A DNA stretch of 64,000 nt from positions 1,800,001 to 1,864,000 of the forward strand of contig JAQFVV010012497.1 of the NCBI GenBank assembly GCA_028023455.1, given 5' to 3'. The position numbers and the translations under genes were made by a program. Under the pieces are notes generated by a model that made no database searches, was not told where the DNA came from, and saw only the letters and a list, made by a program, of their open reading frames with translations. The DNA is from Epiperipatus broadwayi (Eukaryota > Onychophora > Udeonychophora > Euonychophora > Peripatidae). This document shows positions 49,023-58,948 of the stretch, one piece after another; position 1 is the first letter of the stretch; the number at the start of each line of letters is the position of its first letter.

Positions 49023-49186
49023 TTGGTTTACAGATAGGGATATTTTAAATGCTTTCTTTTGCTAAGCATTTATCTCAAAACTCATTGAGCAATTAGCAAA
49101 GTTCTTCGTTTATATCCTGCAAGCTTAATAAAAAAGAAGTGGAGTCATGTGATATATGACTATTTTTTATCATCAATAGAAGAAAC

Positions 49187-51190
49187 TTGTAAACTCTCAA
49201 AAATCATATCAAATATCATATTGTATCAAATAATCTAGTAGCTCTGTCATTTAAAAAGTTTAATTCTAAACATTTAACAGATACTGAAAGCTTGGTCTTG
49301 GACAAATGATTATACATTACATCATACAATCTAACATCCATTTATTAGACATAATGGCAGAAACTGCGGATGATACACTAAGATTACACCAAGAAGATGT
49401 AGCAGAATTATGCTGAAGTGATATCAACAAACTATATCAAAAATTATCTATGTTAAGAATAAAACTATGAAATCTCTTAGACAAATCTTTAAACAGTTCT
49501 TCCTATTGATAAAAGCAATGTTATAGTTGTAATAAATTCTACTGATAATAACAAAATTATAAACCTCTCCACAGCAGCCAAGACAAAAAAGTATTTAAAA
49601 AACCCTATATTTGATACAGAAGCAAAGCTATGAGAAATATTGAGGAAGTATTTCTTGTCTTCCACATATTCAGAAAAAAATAGATTAGTATCAGATTTCA
49701 GCAAAATTCCACATCTTTATGGTTTACTTAAAATCATAAAAACCATGCTTCATTAAAATCTGTTGTCATTTTTAGAAATTCACCATATCAATGTCAAGAT
49801 TTCTTTTCAAAGATTTTAGTACTTTGGCTTACAAGACACATCCTTTGTCAGAGATTCTAAGCATTTTATAGAATTGATCAAAAATATAAAAATTGAAAAA
49901 AGTGATATAAAAGTAAGCTTTAATATGAATAGCTCATTCACAAATGTACCTTGTGATGAAGCATTGTCTATTGTAAGGAAAATATTAAATGAGGATAATA
50001 GATTACAAGGCAGAACAAGTTTTCCTATTGATAGTATAATATATCTCTTAATGTTTAATGTAACCACAATATATACTTTCAGTACAACTCAGAATTCTTC
50101 CCCTAGTAAAATTTTTTTAAAAAAAAATGAAAAATCTTTTTTAAAAAATTTTAAAAATTTTTTAAAAATTTTAAAAAAAAATAAAAATTTAAAAAAGTGA
50201 TATAAAAGTAAGCTTTGAATAGCCACCAAATGTACCTTGTGATGAAGCATTGTCTATTGAAGGAAAATATTAAATGAGGATAATAGATTACAAGGCAGAA
50301 CAAGTTTTCCTATTGATAGTATAATATATCTCTTAATGTTTAATGTAACCACAATATATACTTTCAGTACAACTCAGAATTCTTCCCCTAGTTAGCAACA
50401 TTTTTGCAGAAGAATGTGAAACCATAGCTCTCAAAAACTATTCATATCCACCTAAAGTCTAGTATCATTATGTCAGTACTACATTTGTTTTATGGCCACA
50501 AGGTGAAGCACTACTACAAACATTCTGGATATACATCCTCTTTAATTAAATTCATAATAGAATTTAAAACAGGAATAAAAATTGGCATTCTTAGATAATC
50601 CTTTGATCAAAACCTACTCATGGCAAAAATCAAAACTATAATCTCAAAGAATCCCCCCCCACACACACATACACCCAAAATACTAACTACATATGTTAAT
50701 CAGAATAGAGAAGACTAAAATTGGAGTTAGAGCAAAATAAAATTATTTAGAAAGTAGTGACTTGAAAAAAAAAGAAAAGTCTTACATAAACTTTTATAAA
50801 AAAGAATTACCCATTAGTTATTAATAATAAAATTTTAGTCAACAAAAAGAAACCTCAAAAGAAAAATCATTCTATAGGCATTGTATTGTAGCCATATGTA
50901 GCAGAGATAATAGGTAAACTAAAGAAAATATGCAATCAGTATAATATATCAGCTATTTTCTAAAGTCATAATTCACTGTAAGGAATCCTAATTTCAACAA
51001 AATTCAAACTGGAAAACACTGAAAAGCAAAAACCATCTATGAACTACAATGAAAATAGGTATTGGTGAAAGTAGATAACTCCAGAGCATAATTTAATGAT
51101 TAAAGAAGAAAGAAGTAGTAGGAAAAAGTTAAATTAAGAAAATTTAAAGAAACATTGAACCTTAAAAGAAAGGAGGACCTTCATAGATGA
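49187..51190 (+). pseudogene. Penelope-like element RT, copy 1 (right, plus strand)
   Basis: Degenerate PLE protein. In order: SKHLTDTESLVLDK (about 49,265); VLPIDKSNVIVVI (about 49,500, for VLPADKGNA.VVM); PHLYGLLKIIK (about 49,710); DTSFVRDSKHFIELIKNIKI (about 49,845); SDIKVSFNMNSSFTNVPCDE (49,901 on, the FDV.SLFTNVP block with Asp lost); FPIDSIIYLL. After an internal duplication, LATFLQK and a WYHYVSTTFVLWPQG-like stretch at about 50,455-50,505 correspond to W.RYVDDTFVIWPHG with both catalytic Asp lost. PYVAEIIGKLKKICNQYNI (about 50,893) matches the PYV.G.SE...R....Y.I connector before the GIY-YIG nuclease. A possible GIY-YIG scrap (RYWGES-like) lies near 51,060. Dead copy. Confidence 0.88.
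49901..50394 (+). repeat. 295-bp tandem duplication of the PLE RT core with an A/T-only spacer
   Basis: AGTGATATAAAAGTAAGCTT at 49,901 recurs at 50,196. The following 190 bp, including GATGAAGCATTGTCTATTG and CAGAACAAGTTTTCCTATTG, are nearly identical. Between the copies, 50,107-50,195 is almost pure A/T built from A(4-9) and T(4-7) blocks. Confidence 0.88.
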
Positions 51191-51199
51191 GTATATCAA

Positions 51200-51640
51200 A
51201 TTCCTACTCACCGTTACCTTTGACAGAATAGCTTAGTTTTCCAGAGTGATACTTTAAATTCAGTGTTCATCAATTAAAGGACCTAGGTTTGATTAGAATA
51301 ATAATACCACTTGACTCCTTATGATATATACTAATCTGTATGTTAAAACTAATAGTTCAATATATTTGAAAAGTTTGAATTTTTCTGCAGATGTTTAACT
51401 CTAGATAATGGAAATAATTCAGTATATAATTACAGATTCATAAAACAATATTATTTTTTTTTATTTTATTTCCCAGTCTATTACATTAAACAGAATATAA
51501 AATAAATTATATATATATATTAATTTAATTAGCTTGAGTATTTGAAATAAGTAGAATCAATGTTATTTTTTATCATTGGTATTTTGCTTCATTTAATTAA
51601 TATTATTCTTTTTAAATTGATATACTTATTATTTGATATA
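51200..51640. other. AT-rich intron sequence, nothing recognised
   Basis: Boundary of PLE copy 1 is indistinct. No further motif seen. Confidence 0.5.
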
Positions 51641-51644
51641 TATA

Positions 51645-51790
51645 TACAGTATATCATCAACCATTATCAATCCACTGCAGGATGAAGGTCTTTAAGTTCA
51701 ATCCATCTCCAATTTCTAGCCTTTTCTCTCCACATCACCCATGCACACTTTCTTATTTCATCCATCCATCTCTCTCTCACACACACACAT
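51645..51790 (-). mobile_element. 3' end of an RTE-type LINE, 5'-truncated copy
   Basis: The minus strand reads GATGGATGGATGAAATAAG, then TTGGAGATGGATTGAACTT, then CTTCATCCTGCAGTGGATTG and GATAATGGTTGATGATA, matching 28,295-28,425 of the plus-strand RTE element closely. It starts in a (TG/AG)n run at about 51,790. Same family, severely 5'-truncated, opposite strand. Confidence 0.85.
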
Positions 51791-51959
51791 ATATATTATA
51801 TGTTTGATATGAATCACATTTATGAAACATTATTTAATTTTTCATATGTATTTTAATAAAGTTAGCTTGAGCATTTGAAATACGAAGAATCAGTACTTAT
51901 TTTTTATCATTATTTAGCTTCATCAAATTATTCTTTTTCTTTTTAAATTGATATACATA

Positions 51960-53330
51960 TTAATAGATTCAGACTCACACCAATATTTCAGATTACAAAA
52001 GGCATTGCCCAAGGATCTCCCTCTTTCCCCTGTTTTATTTGATTTCTATATTGATTCATCTTAACAGAGATCAGTAGCTTTATTCTTGGAATATTTAACC
52101 CAAACCTATGAAATGAGATAAATATACTTGCCTATGTTACTGTTTTAATAATTAACAGAGGAGTTTCACTTGAGAAATGCATAAAAAAAATTTCAAGAAT
52201 AAGTGAATCATTTGTCTCAGCAGTCAAATCTTTGGGATGGCAGATATTAACAGTAAGAAATATTTCATTAATGTTTATAACAGATTCCTAAATTATTTAG
52301 TATTATAGTACATACTTATTTACCAAAACCAATGTAATAATAAATTATTAATCAATTTTCTACTAAATTTTTAACTTTCAATCTGATAAAATGCCATCTA
52401 AAAACAAAAATTAAAATAGTTAATTCTAATCTTAAAGATATTTTGCCATTTTATACATTGTAGATAACTAATATAACAATAATACAATAAATGTATAAAT
52501 CATTATTTATGGGGAACAAATTTTTTTTCATATATTTTAAAAACACCAATTAGAAACAATGGCCTTGGATTAGTTGAAGTTAAATTGTTTTAGCAATGCA
52601 TAAAAGATGTCATTTAACAGATTATATTAGTGACTCTCTAATTGACATCAAATTTTCTAATTATAAGCCAACTCATTTGATAATATTGGAAAAAATATAT
52701 TTGGTGAGATGGAAACTATTCTGCTTAGTGATAATAGATCAGATAAATAGATCTAATATAATTCAAATGTCATATAAACATTTATAGATGATATATTCGA
52801 AAATCAATTGTGATGCCAATTGGAAATCTATTTATTTGTAAAAGTATTAGAAAACATGTTATTGGATTAACAGACAGGCATCAAATTTTTTTATGATGTT
52901 TTCCCAACTACATTTCTCTCAAGATTCATAGACAGTCCTTTGATACAGCTTTAAATTATATAGATCAGGTGAAGAAACTTTTCTACATATTATTCTCTTT
53001 ATCAATAACTGAAGATCAAATTTAATTCTCTCCAATAACCACTTAAGCAAAATTTTGATATCTAGTTGTTTGACAGGTGACAAAAAGAAAATAAGAGTTG
53101 CTTTATCATTTCTAAAATTTATATGGCTATTAATATGTAAGACAATTTTCCAAAACAAACATTATTATTCTATTCAACAATTCCATGAATATTGGTGGGA
53201 GTATTATAGAGACTTAAAATACCTGCCAAAAAAAAAAATAATTAAGATTTATAATGTAGCTATAGGGCTTATTTAATTCATGGAATCCACTATGACATAA
53301 GTGACATGTAGATTCATAATTATGCAATGA
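51960..53330 (+). pseudogene. LINE RT C-terminal half, degenerate
   Basis: Plus strand: PIFQITKGIAQGSPSFP (about 51,980), the GI.QGSPLSP block, and EINILAYVTVLII (about 52,110), an AYADDL.I block with the Asp pair lost. Farther on, 53,055-53,276 reads SCLTGDKKKIRVALSFLKFI ... NKHYYSIQQFHEYWWEYYRD, like the C-terminal (TGDK.K..A...L) tail of L1/Tx1-type proteins. Resembles the element at 1-3,650 in its QGSP context. The copy ends about 200 bp before the TRABID exon. Confidence 0.6.
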
Positions 53331-53537
53331 GAGTCGTGCAAAAAAATAATGAGCAAAATACATCGATGATTTTTCTAAATATATTCTTTTTTTACTTGAT
53401 ATGTATAAATTTCTTGTATATAGTAAAATAAATTAGTTTTTAATATATATATATAGCATGTTTGAATTAATTTTATTTATATGTTGTGTACTACTAATTG
53501 AACTACATTTATGTGTATATTATATGTATTGTTTCAG

Positions 53538-53733
53538 AATTAGAAATTGAATCTATTATTAACTGGAGTCTCGAATTAACAGATAGGTTAGGCAGTAGAT
53601 TGTATGCACTATGGAATCGAACAGCAGGTGATTGTTTGCTGGATTCAGCATTACAAGCTACATGGGGTGTTTTTGATAGAGACAATATTCTTCGCCGATC
53701 TCTTAGTGATAGTTTAAGTGAAGGGGCAACAAC
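53538..53733 (+). CDS. ZRANB1: TRABID/ZRANB1 orthologue, OTU catalytic exon
   Basis: Internal exon of 196 nt between acceptor GTTTCAG (53,537) and donor GTAAGT (53,734). It encodes, after a split codon, LEIESIINWSLELTDRLG, then SRLYALWNRTAGDCLLDSAL and QATWGVFDRDNILRRSLSDS. Human TRABID has LEEES.IINWSLEL and SRLYALWNRTAGDCLLDSVL at the same place. This is the N-terminal part of the OTU fold; the catalytic nucleophile is the Cys of GDCLLDS (codon 53,633-53,635), and LLD follows as in active OTU proteases. The catalytic His lies in a later exon not found before 64,000. Entry phase needs one base from the previous exon; exit leaves two bases. Neighbouring DNA is retroelement debris, so the sharp conservation marks this as host coding sequence. 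Confidence 0.95.
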
Positions 53734-55060
53734 GTAAGTTTTATTAAAATGTTTTAGTTATTTTTTAATTTTATTTAAAGTTTATATAATATGAAATATA
53801 GAATATAAACTGAAAGTCATGAAAGAAGCTTATATGTATATAAAATGTTTATTAGAAGAAAAGCAATTACTTTTTTCCAAAGCTTTCATTATTGCAAGTA
53901 TTTAATTTGTTGTCTTTGATTTTCTGAATATTTTATAGTTAAATTATCATGTGTGGTTCAATTTATCTTTTATTAGTATGAGGGTGCAGTTACATTTTTT
54001 TCAACAAGTATTTGTTGAATTAGAAATAATAGAAATATCTAGAAATAAAAATAATTTCTTGGGATATGTTTAAAATTCAAATGTTACATAATGGTCAGTT
54101 AGTCATTGATAATTTATATTGGCTTTTTTATTTAAAAATTAAAAGGAATATTGAAAATCAATGACTTTTGTGTATCAAGGTAATTTTATATACAGTAAAT
54201 ATAAAATGTCTTCTAAAAATAGAATTAAAATTTTTATGTTAATATATTGTGTATAAAAAAAGTATAAAAAATAAATATTCCTCAACTTTTGCAAATAAAA
54301 GAATGGATCAAAGTCAGATTCTCAAAGAAGCATTTAAATAAATTTGCATCTAACATCCATTTTCTTGTTTTAATCCCAATCCATTTGTCAGATAAAAGAT
54401 GATCAAAGAATTGTTTAAATAGTAGAACTAATGGCCACTTTCATATGTCAATGCCAATCTATTTATCAGAATTGCAAAAATATTTAAATGATTCTTTGGA
54501 AATCTGATTTCAATCCATGATTTTATGAAAGCTGAATAATTTTTTTTTACTTATAGTAACAAAAACATTTCTTTAAAATTTTTTTGTTTATTCTCTAGTT
54601 TTTTTATATGTGAAACATTGATTTATCAAAATCAGAGTTTAACATATTTAATTTTAAATTACAAGGAGTGTTGCTAGATATGATTAACATCAACATTACA
54701 TATAAAATTTAAAATTTTTACTAATTTTTAATAAAATTATTAGTAAACTTCCCAAAAAATGTATTTTCATCAGGAATACATATGTATGCAAAGTTTCGAC
54801 TAGATCAGAAATTAAGAAGTGAGTGAAAATTAAATTGCAAGATTTTATCCATCCAAGTTTGTTTTTAAAAAAAAGCATATTTAAAAGTGTATAAAATGAA
54901 CTGCCAAGTTTAATTTTAATACAGGCAGGATAGTAATGAACCAATAACTCATTATATTATACCAGATGTACCCAGCATTTTGAAAGATTGTTGTTTTGAT
55001 ATGTTTAATTTGACATCAATATTTCCATCGCATTAAATTCTTCATAATAAAAATGACATT
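53734..55060. other. Start of the next TRABID intron, nothing recognised
   Basis: AT-rich. The next coding segment expected from TRABID (WF..RWK.WE...) was looked for from here to 64,000 and not found, so this intron is longer than 10 kb. Confidence 0.6.
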
Positions 55061-55074
55061 ATTAAATCTAATAT

Positions 55075-55620
55075 TTGTAATTTTATTTTTTTTAATTGTT
55101 TGCTTTAACACATTGTTTTAAAGATTTAATGTAAATATATGTTTTTTTACTAAACATTGCTGAATTCATCTGAACTACATTAGGGATTGCCTGACCCTGG
55201 AAACATTTTAATGAAGCTAAATTAATTTTTTTAAAATATAACAGCATTATGGCATAACTATATTTACTGGAGCACCCTCTGAGTAAAAAAAAATATTATT
55301 TTTTTTCAATTTTTTTGACAGCTCAGAAACAAACGTAATAGTTTTTTTAGATTTATTGTTTATTAATACAAAAATGCCAGCCTTTTAGCCTGTCATTTTT
55401 GTAATATTTTTTTTATTAAATATATTTGTAATATTTTTTTTAATTGGTTGCTTTAACAATTTTTTTTTTTTTTAAGATTTAATATAAATATGTTTGTTTA
55501 CCAAATCTTGCTATGTCATTCGTCTAAACTATATTAGGAGATTGACAGACCATGAAAGCACAGAGCACCTTAAACGCTGAATTTTTAATTGGCATTTGTG
55601 ACTGTTTCTGCAGCTGGCTG
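55075..55620. repeat. Diverged direct duplication, period about 347 bp
   Basis: TTTAATTGTTTGCTTTAACA at 55,091, then AAGATTTAATGTAAATAT, CTAAACATTGCTGAATTCAT and ACTACATTAGGGATTGCCTG. These recur from 55,438 as TTTAATTGGTTGCTTTAACA, AAGATTTAATATAAATAT, CCAAATCTTGCTATGTCATT and ACTATATTAGGAGATTGACA. Confidence 0.65.
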
Positions 55621-55890
55621 GTAATTTTTACCCCAAAATATACAAACAATAACTGAGCAAGCTCACTCAGTTGCCAATGGTCCTGGGTACTCTACGGGAG
55701 CCACAAAACATGCCGGCTGACGTAATGACTGCCCCACTACCATTTGTGAATTTACCAGTGTTATTACAGTTTAATGGCGGAACAAATAATTTTTTCGTTC
55801 AAAAATATGCCTCGTTGTAAATTTGAAATATGATATTACACAAACATTAATACATTCACCAATCAGACAACAGAGCAAATAGGGATTTTA
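55600..55890. other. Compositionally distinct GC-richer patch, unknown
   Basis: CTGCAGCTGGCTGGTAATTT, CCTGGGTACTCTACGGGAGC and CATGCCGGCTGACGTAATGA stand out from the AT-rich flanks and contain several CpGs. No frame or RNA promoter motif was recognised; probably an unidentified repeat. Confidence 0.4.
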
Positions 55891-56065
55891 TATATAAGAT
55901 AATATCTGATATAGTTATATAGTTTATTTTGTAAGCATTTCACTTCATAAAATATATTTTAAACAAAGCAAAACTCTCCATACAGTATTGCCGCCCTGTG
56001 CCAACCAGAGTAATCAAAGAATGCCAGAACACTTGTGCATAAAATCCCTATCTAATGCCTACTCA

Positions 56066-56116
56066 TCCAATATCCCCAGACTAGTTTCTGGCTTGGGCCA
56101 TCGTCAGTGAGGACCT
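56066..56116 (-). ncRNA. Hammerhead ribozyme, family B, copy 1
   Basis: Minus strand: CTGACGA (complement of 56,101-56,107), stem II TGGC-CCAA-GCCA, GAAA, C-TA-GTC (GUC complement of 56,079-56,081). Core intact and stem II four perfect pairs. Confidence 0.88.
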
Positions 56117-56425
56117 TTAGATCTGAGAGTACTGCACCTAGATCTTAGGATCTAATGCAACCCTCCAGCACCCACCTTTTATCTCTACTTAACTACAAAA
56201 CTATGAGAATGAAATTGAAAACACAAAAATATTTTCAATCTAAGCTCAATAGCTTATATAGTCATATGGGTCTGAACTCAGTTCAGCACCCTTACATTTT
56301 GGTGTCTTTGGCTCTTTAACAACCATAGCCACTACTATCCTATTAGGCAGGATTGGTGTTAAACCATTAAGCATCACATGATCACTATCTTATACTAGCA
56401 CATAATTGTTTATAAACGAAGCGAA

Positions 56426-56465
56426 CGATGCCACAAGCCAGAAATTAGTCTGGGGATATTGGATG
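56426..56465 (+). ncRNA. Hammerhead, family B, 5'-truncated at the array joint
   Basis: Begins inside the CUGANGA box (CGATG), then CCACAAGCCA, GAAAT, TAGTC, TGGGG. The inverted arm of the array starts here. No stem I 5' strand, so inactive. Confidence 0.75.
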
Positions 56466-56861
56466 AGTAGACATTAGATAGGGATTTTATGCACAAGCCT
56501 TCTGGCATTTCATTGATTACTCTGGTTGGCACAGAGTGGCAATACTGTATGGAGAGTTTTGCTTTGTTTATAAACAATTATGTGCTAGTATAAGATAATG
56601 ATTATGTGATGCTTAATAGTTTAACACCAATCCTGCCTAATATGATAGTGGTGGCTATGGTTGTTAAAGAGTCAAAGACACCAAAGTGTATGGGTGCTGA
56701 ACTGAGTTCAGACCTATATGTCTATATAAGCTATTGAGCTTAGATTGAAAATATTTTTGTGTTTTCAATTTCATTCTCATAGTTTTGTAGTTAAGTAGAG
56801 ATAAAAGATGGGTGCTGGAGAGTTGCACTAGATCCTAAGATCTAGGTGCAGTGCTCTCAGA

Positions 56862-56920
56862 TCCAAAGCTCCTCACTGATGATGGCCACAAGCCAGAAAC
56901 TAGTCTGGGCATATTGGATG
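56862..56920 (+). ncRNA. Hammerhead ribozyme, family B, copy 3, intact
   Basis: CTGATGA 56,876-56,882; stem II TGGC-CACAA-GCCA with one loop shift; GAAA 56,896-56,899; C-TA-GTC with GUC 56,903-56,905. Stem I CCTCA with TGGG. Sense strand equals host transcript. Confidence 0.88.
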
Positions 56921-57295
56921 AGTAGGCATTAGATAGAGTTTTTATGCACAAGCCTTCTGGCATTCATTGATTACTCTGATTGGCACAGAGTTTTGCTTTG
57001 TTTATAAACAATTATGTGCTAGTATAAGATAGTGATCATGTGATGCTTAATGGTTTAACACCAATCCTGCCTAATAGGATAGTGGTGGCTATGGTTGTTA
57101 AAGAGCCAACAACACCAAAATGTATGGGTGCTGAACTGAATTCAGACCCATATGACTATATAAGCTATTGAGCTTAGATTGAAAATATTTTTGTGTTTTC
57201 AATTTCATTCTCATAGTTTTGTAGTTAAGTAGAGATAAAAGGTGGGTGCTGGAGGGTTGCATTAGATCCTAAGATCTAGGTGCAGTGCTCTCAGA

Positions 57296-57355
57296 TCCAA
57301 CGCTCCTCACTGACGATGGCCCCAAGCCAGAAACTAGTTTGGGGACATTGAATGA
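57296..57355 (+). ncRNA. Hammerhead ribozyme, family B, copy 4, GUU site
   Basis: CTGACGA 57,310-57,316; TGGC-CCCAA-GCCA; GAAA 57,330-57,333; C-TA-GTT (57,337-57,339), giving a GUU cleavage triplet, allowed by the NUH rule but usually slower. Stem I TCCTCA with TGGGGA. Confidence 0.85.
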
Positions 57356-57524
57356 GTAGGCATTAGATAGGGATTTTATGCACAAGCCTTCTGGCATTCA
57401 TTGATTACTCTGGTTGGCACAGGATGGCAATACTGTATAGAGAGTTTTGCTTTGTTTATAAACAATTATGTGCTAGTATAAGATAGTGATCATGTGATGC
57501 TTAATGGTTTAAAATATGTTTTAA

Positions 57525-58940
57525 TTCAGTTTTCAGAAAACTATTTTTTTTTTTTTTTTTTGTAGATGGGATTATAATATTGACTCTGGTTAGATCTTCT
57601 TGCCAAAAAAAAAGATATAATCATTTGTATACTGAAAGAGTCTCATAATCTCTTTTTATGTGATTTGTAAGCAGATTAAAGATTTTTTTTTTTTTAAAAA
57701 AAAAAATTCATTTCTTGTCAGTTTTTCCAAATTTCAAAAAAATATATAAAAAAGGCAAACAATTTTTAAATAGCCACTGCTGGACAAAGGTCTCTTGGAT
57801 AGCTTTTATAGAGGAACATTAAAGGAGAAAGTGTTACCAAGCTTGCCAATTGCAAATAGTTAGGATTTGAGCAGTTTTTTATCTTAGATATCCGTTTCCT
57901 GATTAATATTAGATATTTCACTGGATTGGTTATGGACCAGCTACCAGAAAGAAAAATCCTAAGCTGAATTTAAATCTGGAAAGAAAATAGCCTGAATTCA
58001 AATATAATTTACAGAAATTATGTTATTACTATATCATATCTATTTCAGAAATATATTCTGTTATTAATTGATAGTCTGCAGGGTCTTTAGCTGCTTAATC
58101 ATTTTTATCAAGAATAATCCATCAGTTAGCATTGGGTGTTGACATATGCATAGTACAAGCATATAGTACCAATTGTAACACTGATGCTTTTGATTTTATC
58201 ATTTATGTTCAAGTTGGTCAAATTGTTTATAAATCACATCTGGCTCTGTTATACAATGTATGATTTTAAAAATGTGTTATTTGAGTTGTCTCTTTTGTCT
58301 TACAGTTAATATAAAAGGTAAAGAAAAAAAGTTCAAACATTATAATAATTTAATGGGCATAAACTGAGAATCCATTGAATCAAAATGAAAGTTTATTATT
58401 CATGGTAATTAAATATATATAATAATTTAAATCATAATTTAAGGTTTAAATCAGAGGCTAAAAAAGTATTCTGATCAATAAAGAATTGCAGAATAAATGT
58501 GCTGAAGAATCAGTAATCAGATAAATCATTGCTGAGTATTTTGTGGCACATGATGTGGTAGTGTTGTGATAAGAGAAATTGTTGGAATGTTAGTCTGATC
58601 TGGGTATTGAAGAGTTTGTTTTCAATTTATATATATTGGAGTGTATTGGTTTTTTTTCTTTTCATTATATATGTATTCAGAAGGGTCTGTGAAAATTAAG
58701 AAGTAAAAGTATGAAATTGAGAACAGAAGCTTTTAAGTCAGAATAGGAAAAAAAAATTGCATTCACTCTTGAAAGAGAATAAACCTTTGTGTCTATCTCA
58801 CTTATTTATTACAAACTAAAATGCCCTTATGAAACAAATAATAAATTTTTTTAGTCTAATTATTCACATAAATCAGAATTATGGACAAATAAGTTAACTA
58901 CCAAGTTCAGTAAGAAAACCAATACAATGACTAGCTAGTT
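57525..58940. other. AT-rich intron sequence with a possible RTE 3' scrap
   Basis: T13/A11 palindrome at 57,683-57,706. CCACTGCTGGACAAAGGTCT at 57,775 resembles the antisense of the RTE 3' coding end (CCACTGCAGGATGAAGGTCT at 51,692), but similarity stops there. Confidence 0.4.
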
Positions 58941-58948
58941 TTATTATC

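Larger units (their letters stand above)
47804..49170. mobile_element. Hammerhead array C: two left units, joint, two inverted right units
   Basis: Units of about 420-430 bp. Left units contain CAAGCTTTGAGATAAATGCT at 47,826 and 48,259; after the joint near 48,512 two inverted units follow. The right end has an extra tail (TATCCTGCAAGCTTAATAAA through GGAGTCATGTGATATATGAC) absent from the left end. Flanked by CATCAGTAGAGAAAC (47,789-47,803) and CATCAATAGAAGAAAC (49,171-49,186), a diverged target duplication. Four ribozymes, minus in the left arm and plus in the right. Sequence around the ribozyme is homologous to array A (GATAAATGCT, GCATTTATCTAA, TCTGAA.TTTTAGAC). Confidence 0.82.
12486..53537 (+). 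other. Intron of about 41 kb in the TRABID orthologue
   Basis: Everything from the GTATAT donor at 12,486 to the TTGTTTCAG acceptor at 53,537 separates two exons whose peptides are adjacent in TRABID, so this is inferred to be one intron of 41,052 nt. It houses ribozyme arrays A, C, C' and D, two PLE copies, RTE and other LINE remains and one SINE pair. No host exon was seen inside it. Confidence 0.75.
55963..57510. mobile_element. Hammerhead array B
   Basis: Left arm: one unit and the start of no other, beginning AACAAAGCAAAACTCTCCAT at 55,962, with ribozyme on minus. The joint is at 56,417-56,425, followed by inverted units with ribozymes on plus at about 56,440, 56,890 and 57,330 (spacing about 466 and 434 bp). 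Ends near 57,510 in GATGCTTAATGGTTTAA. Flanked by AAAATATATTTTAA (55,949-55,962) and AAAATATGTTTTAA (57,511-57,524), a 14-bp target duplication with one mismatch. The right arm has a tail of about 65 nt (CAATTATGTGCTAGTATAAG ... GATCATGTGATGC) absent from the left end. Confidence 0.85.

Noticed and set aside
53498-53537. Upstream Met start for the catalytic TRABID exon
   Set aside because: The first 13 codons (MNYIYVYIICIVS) are intron: they precede a clear TTGTTTCAG acceptor and lack similarity to TRABID.
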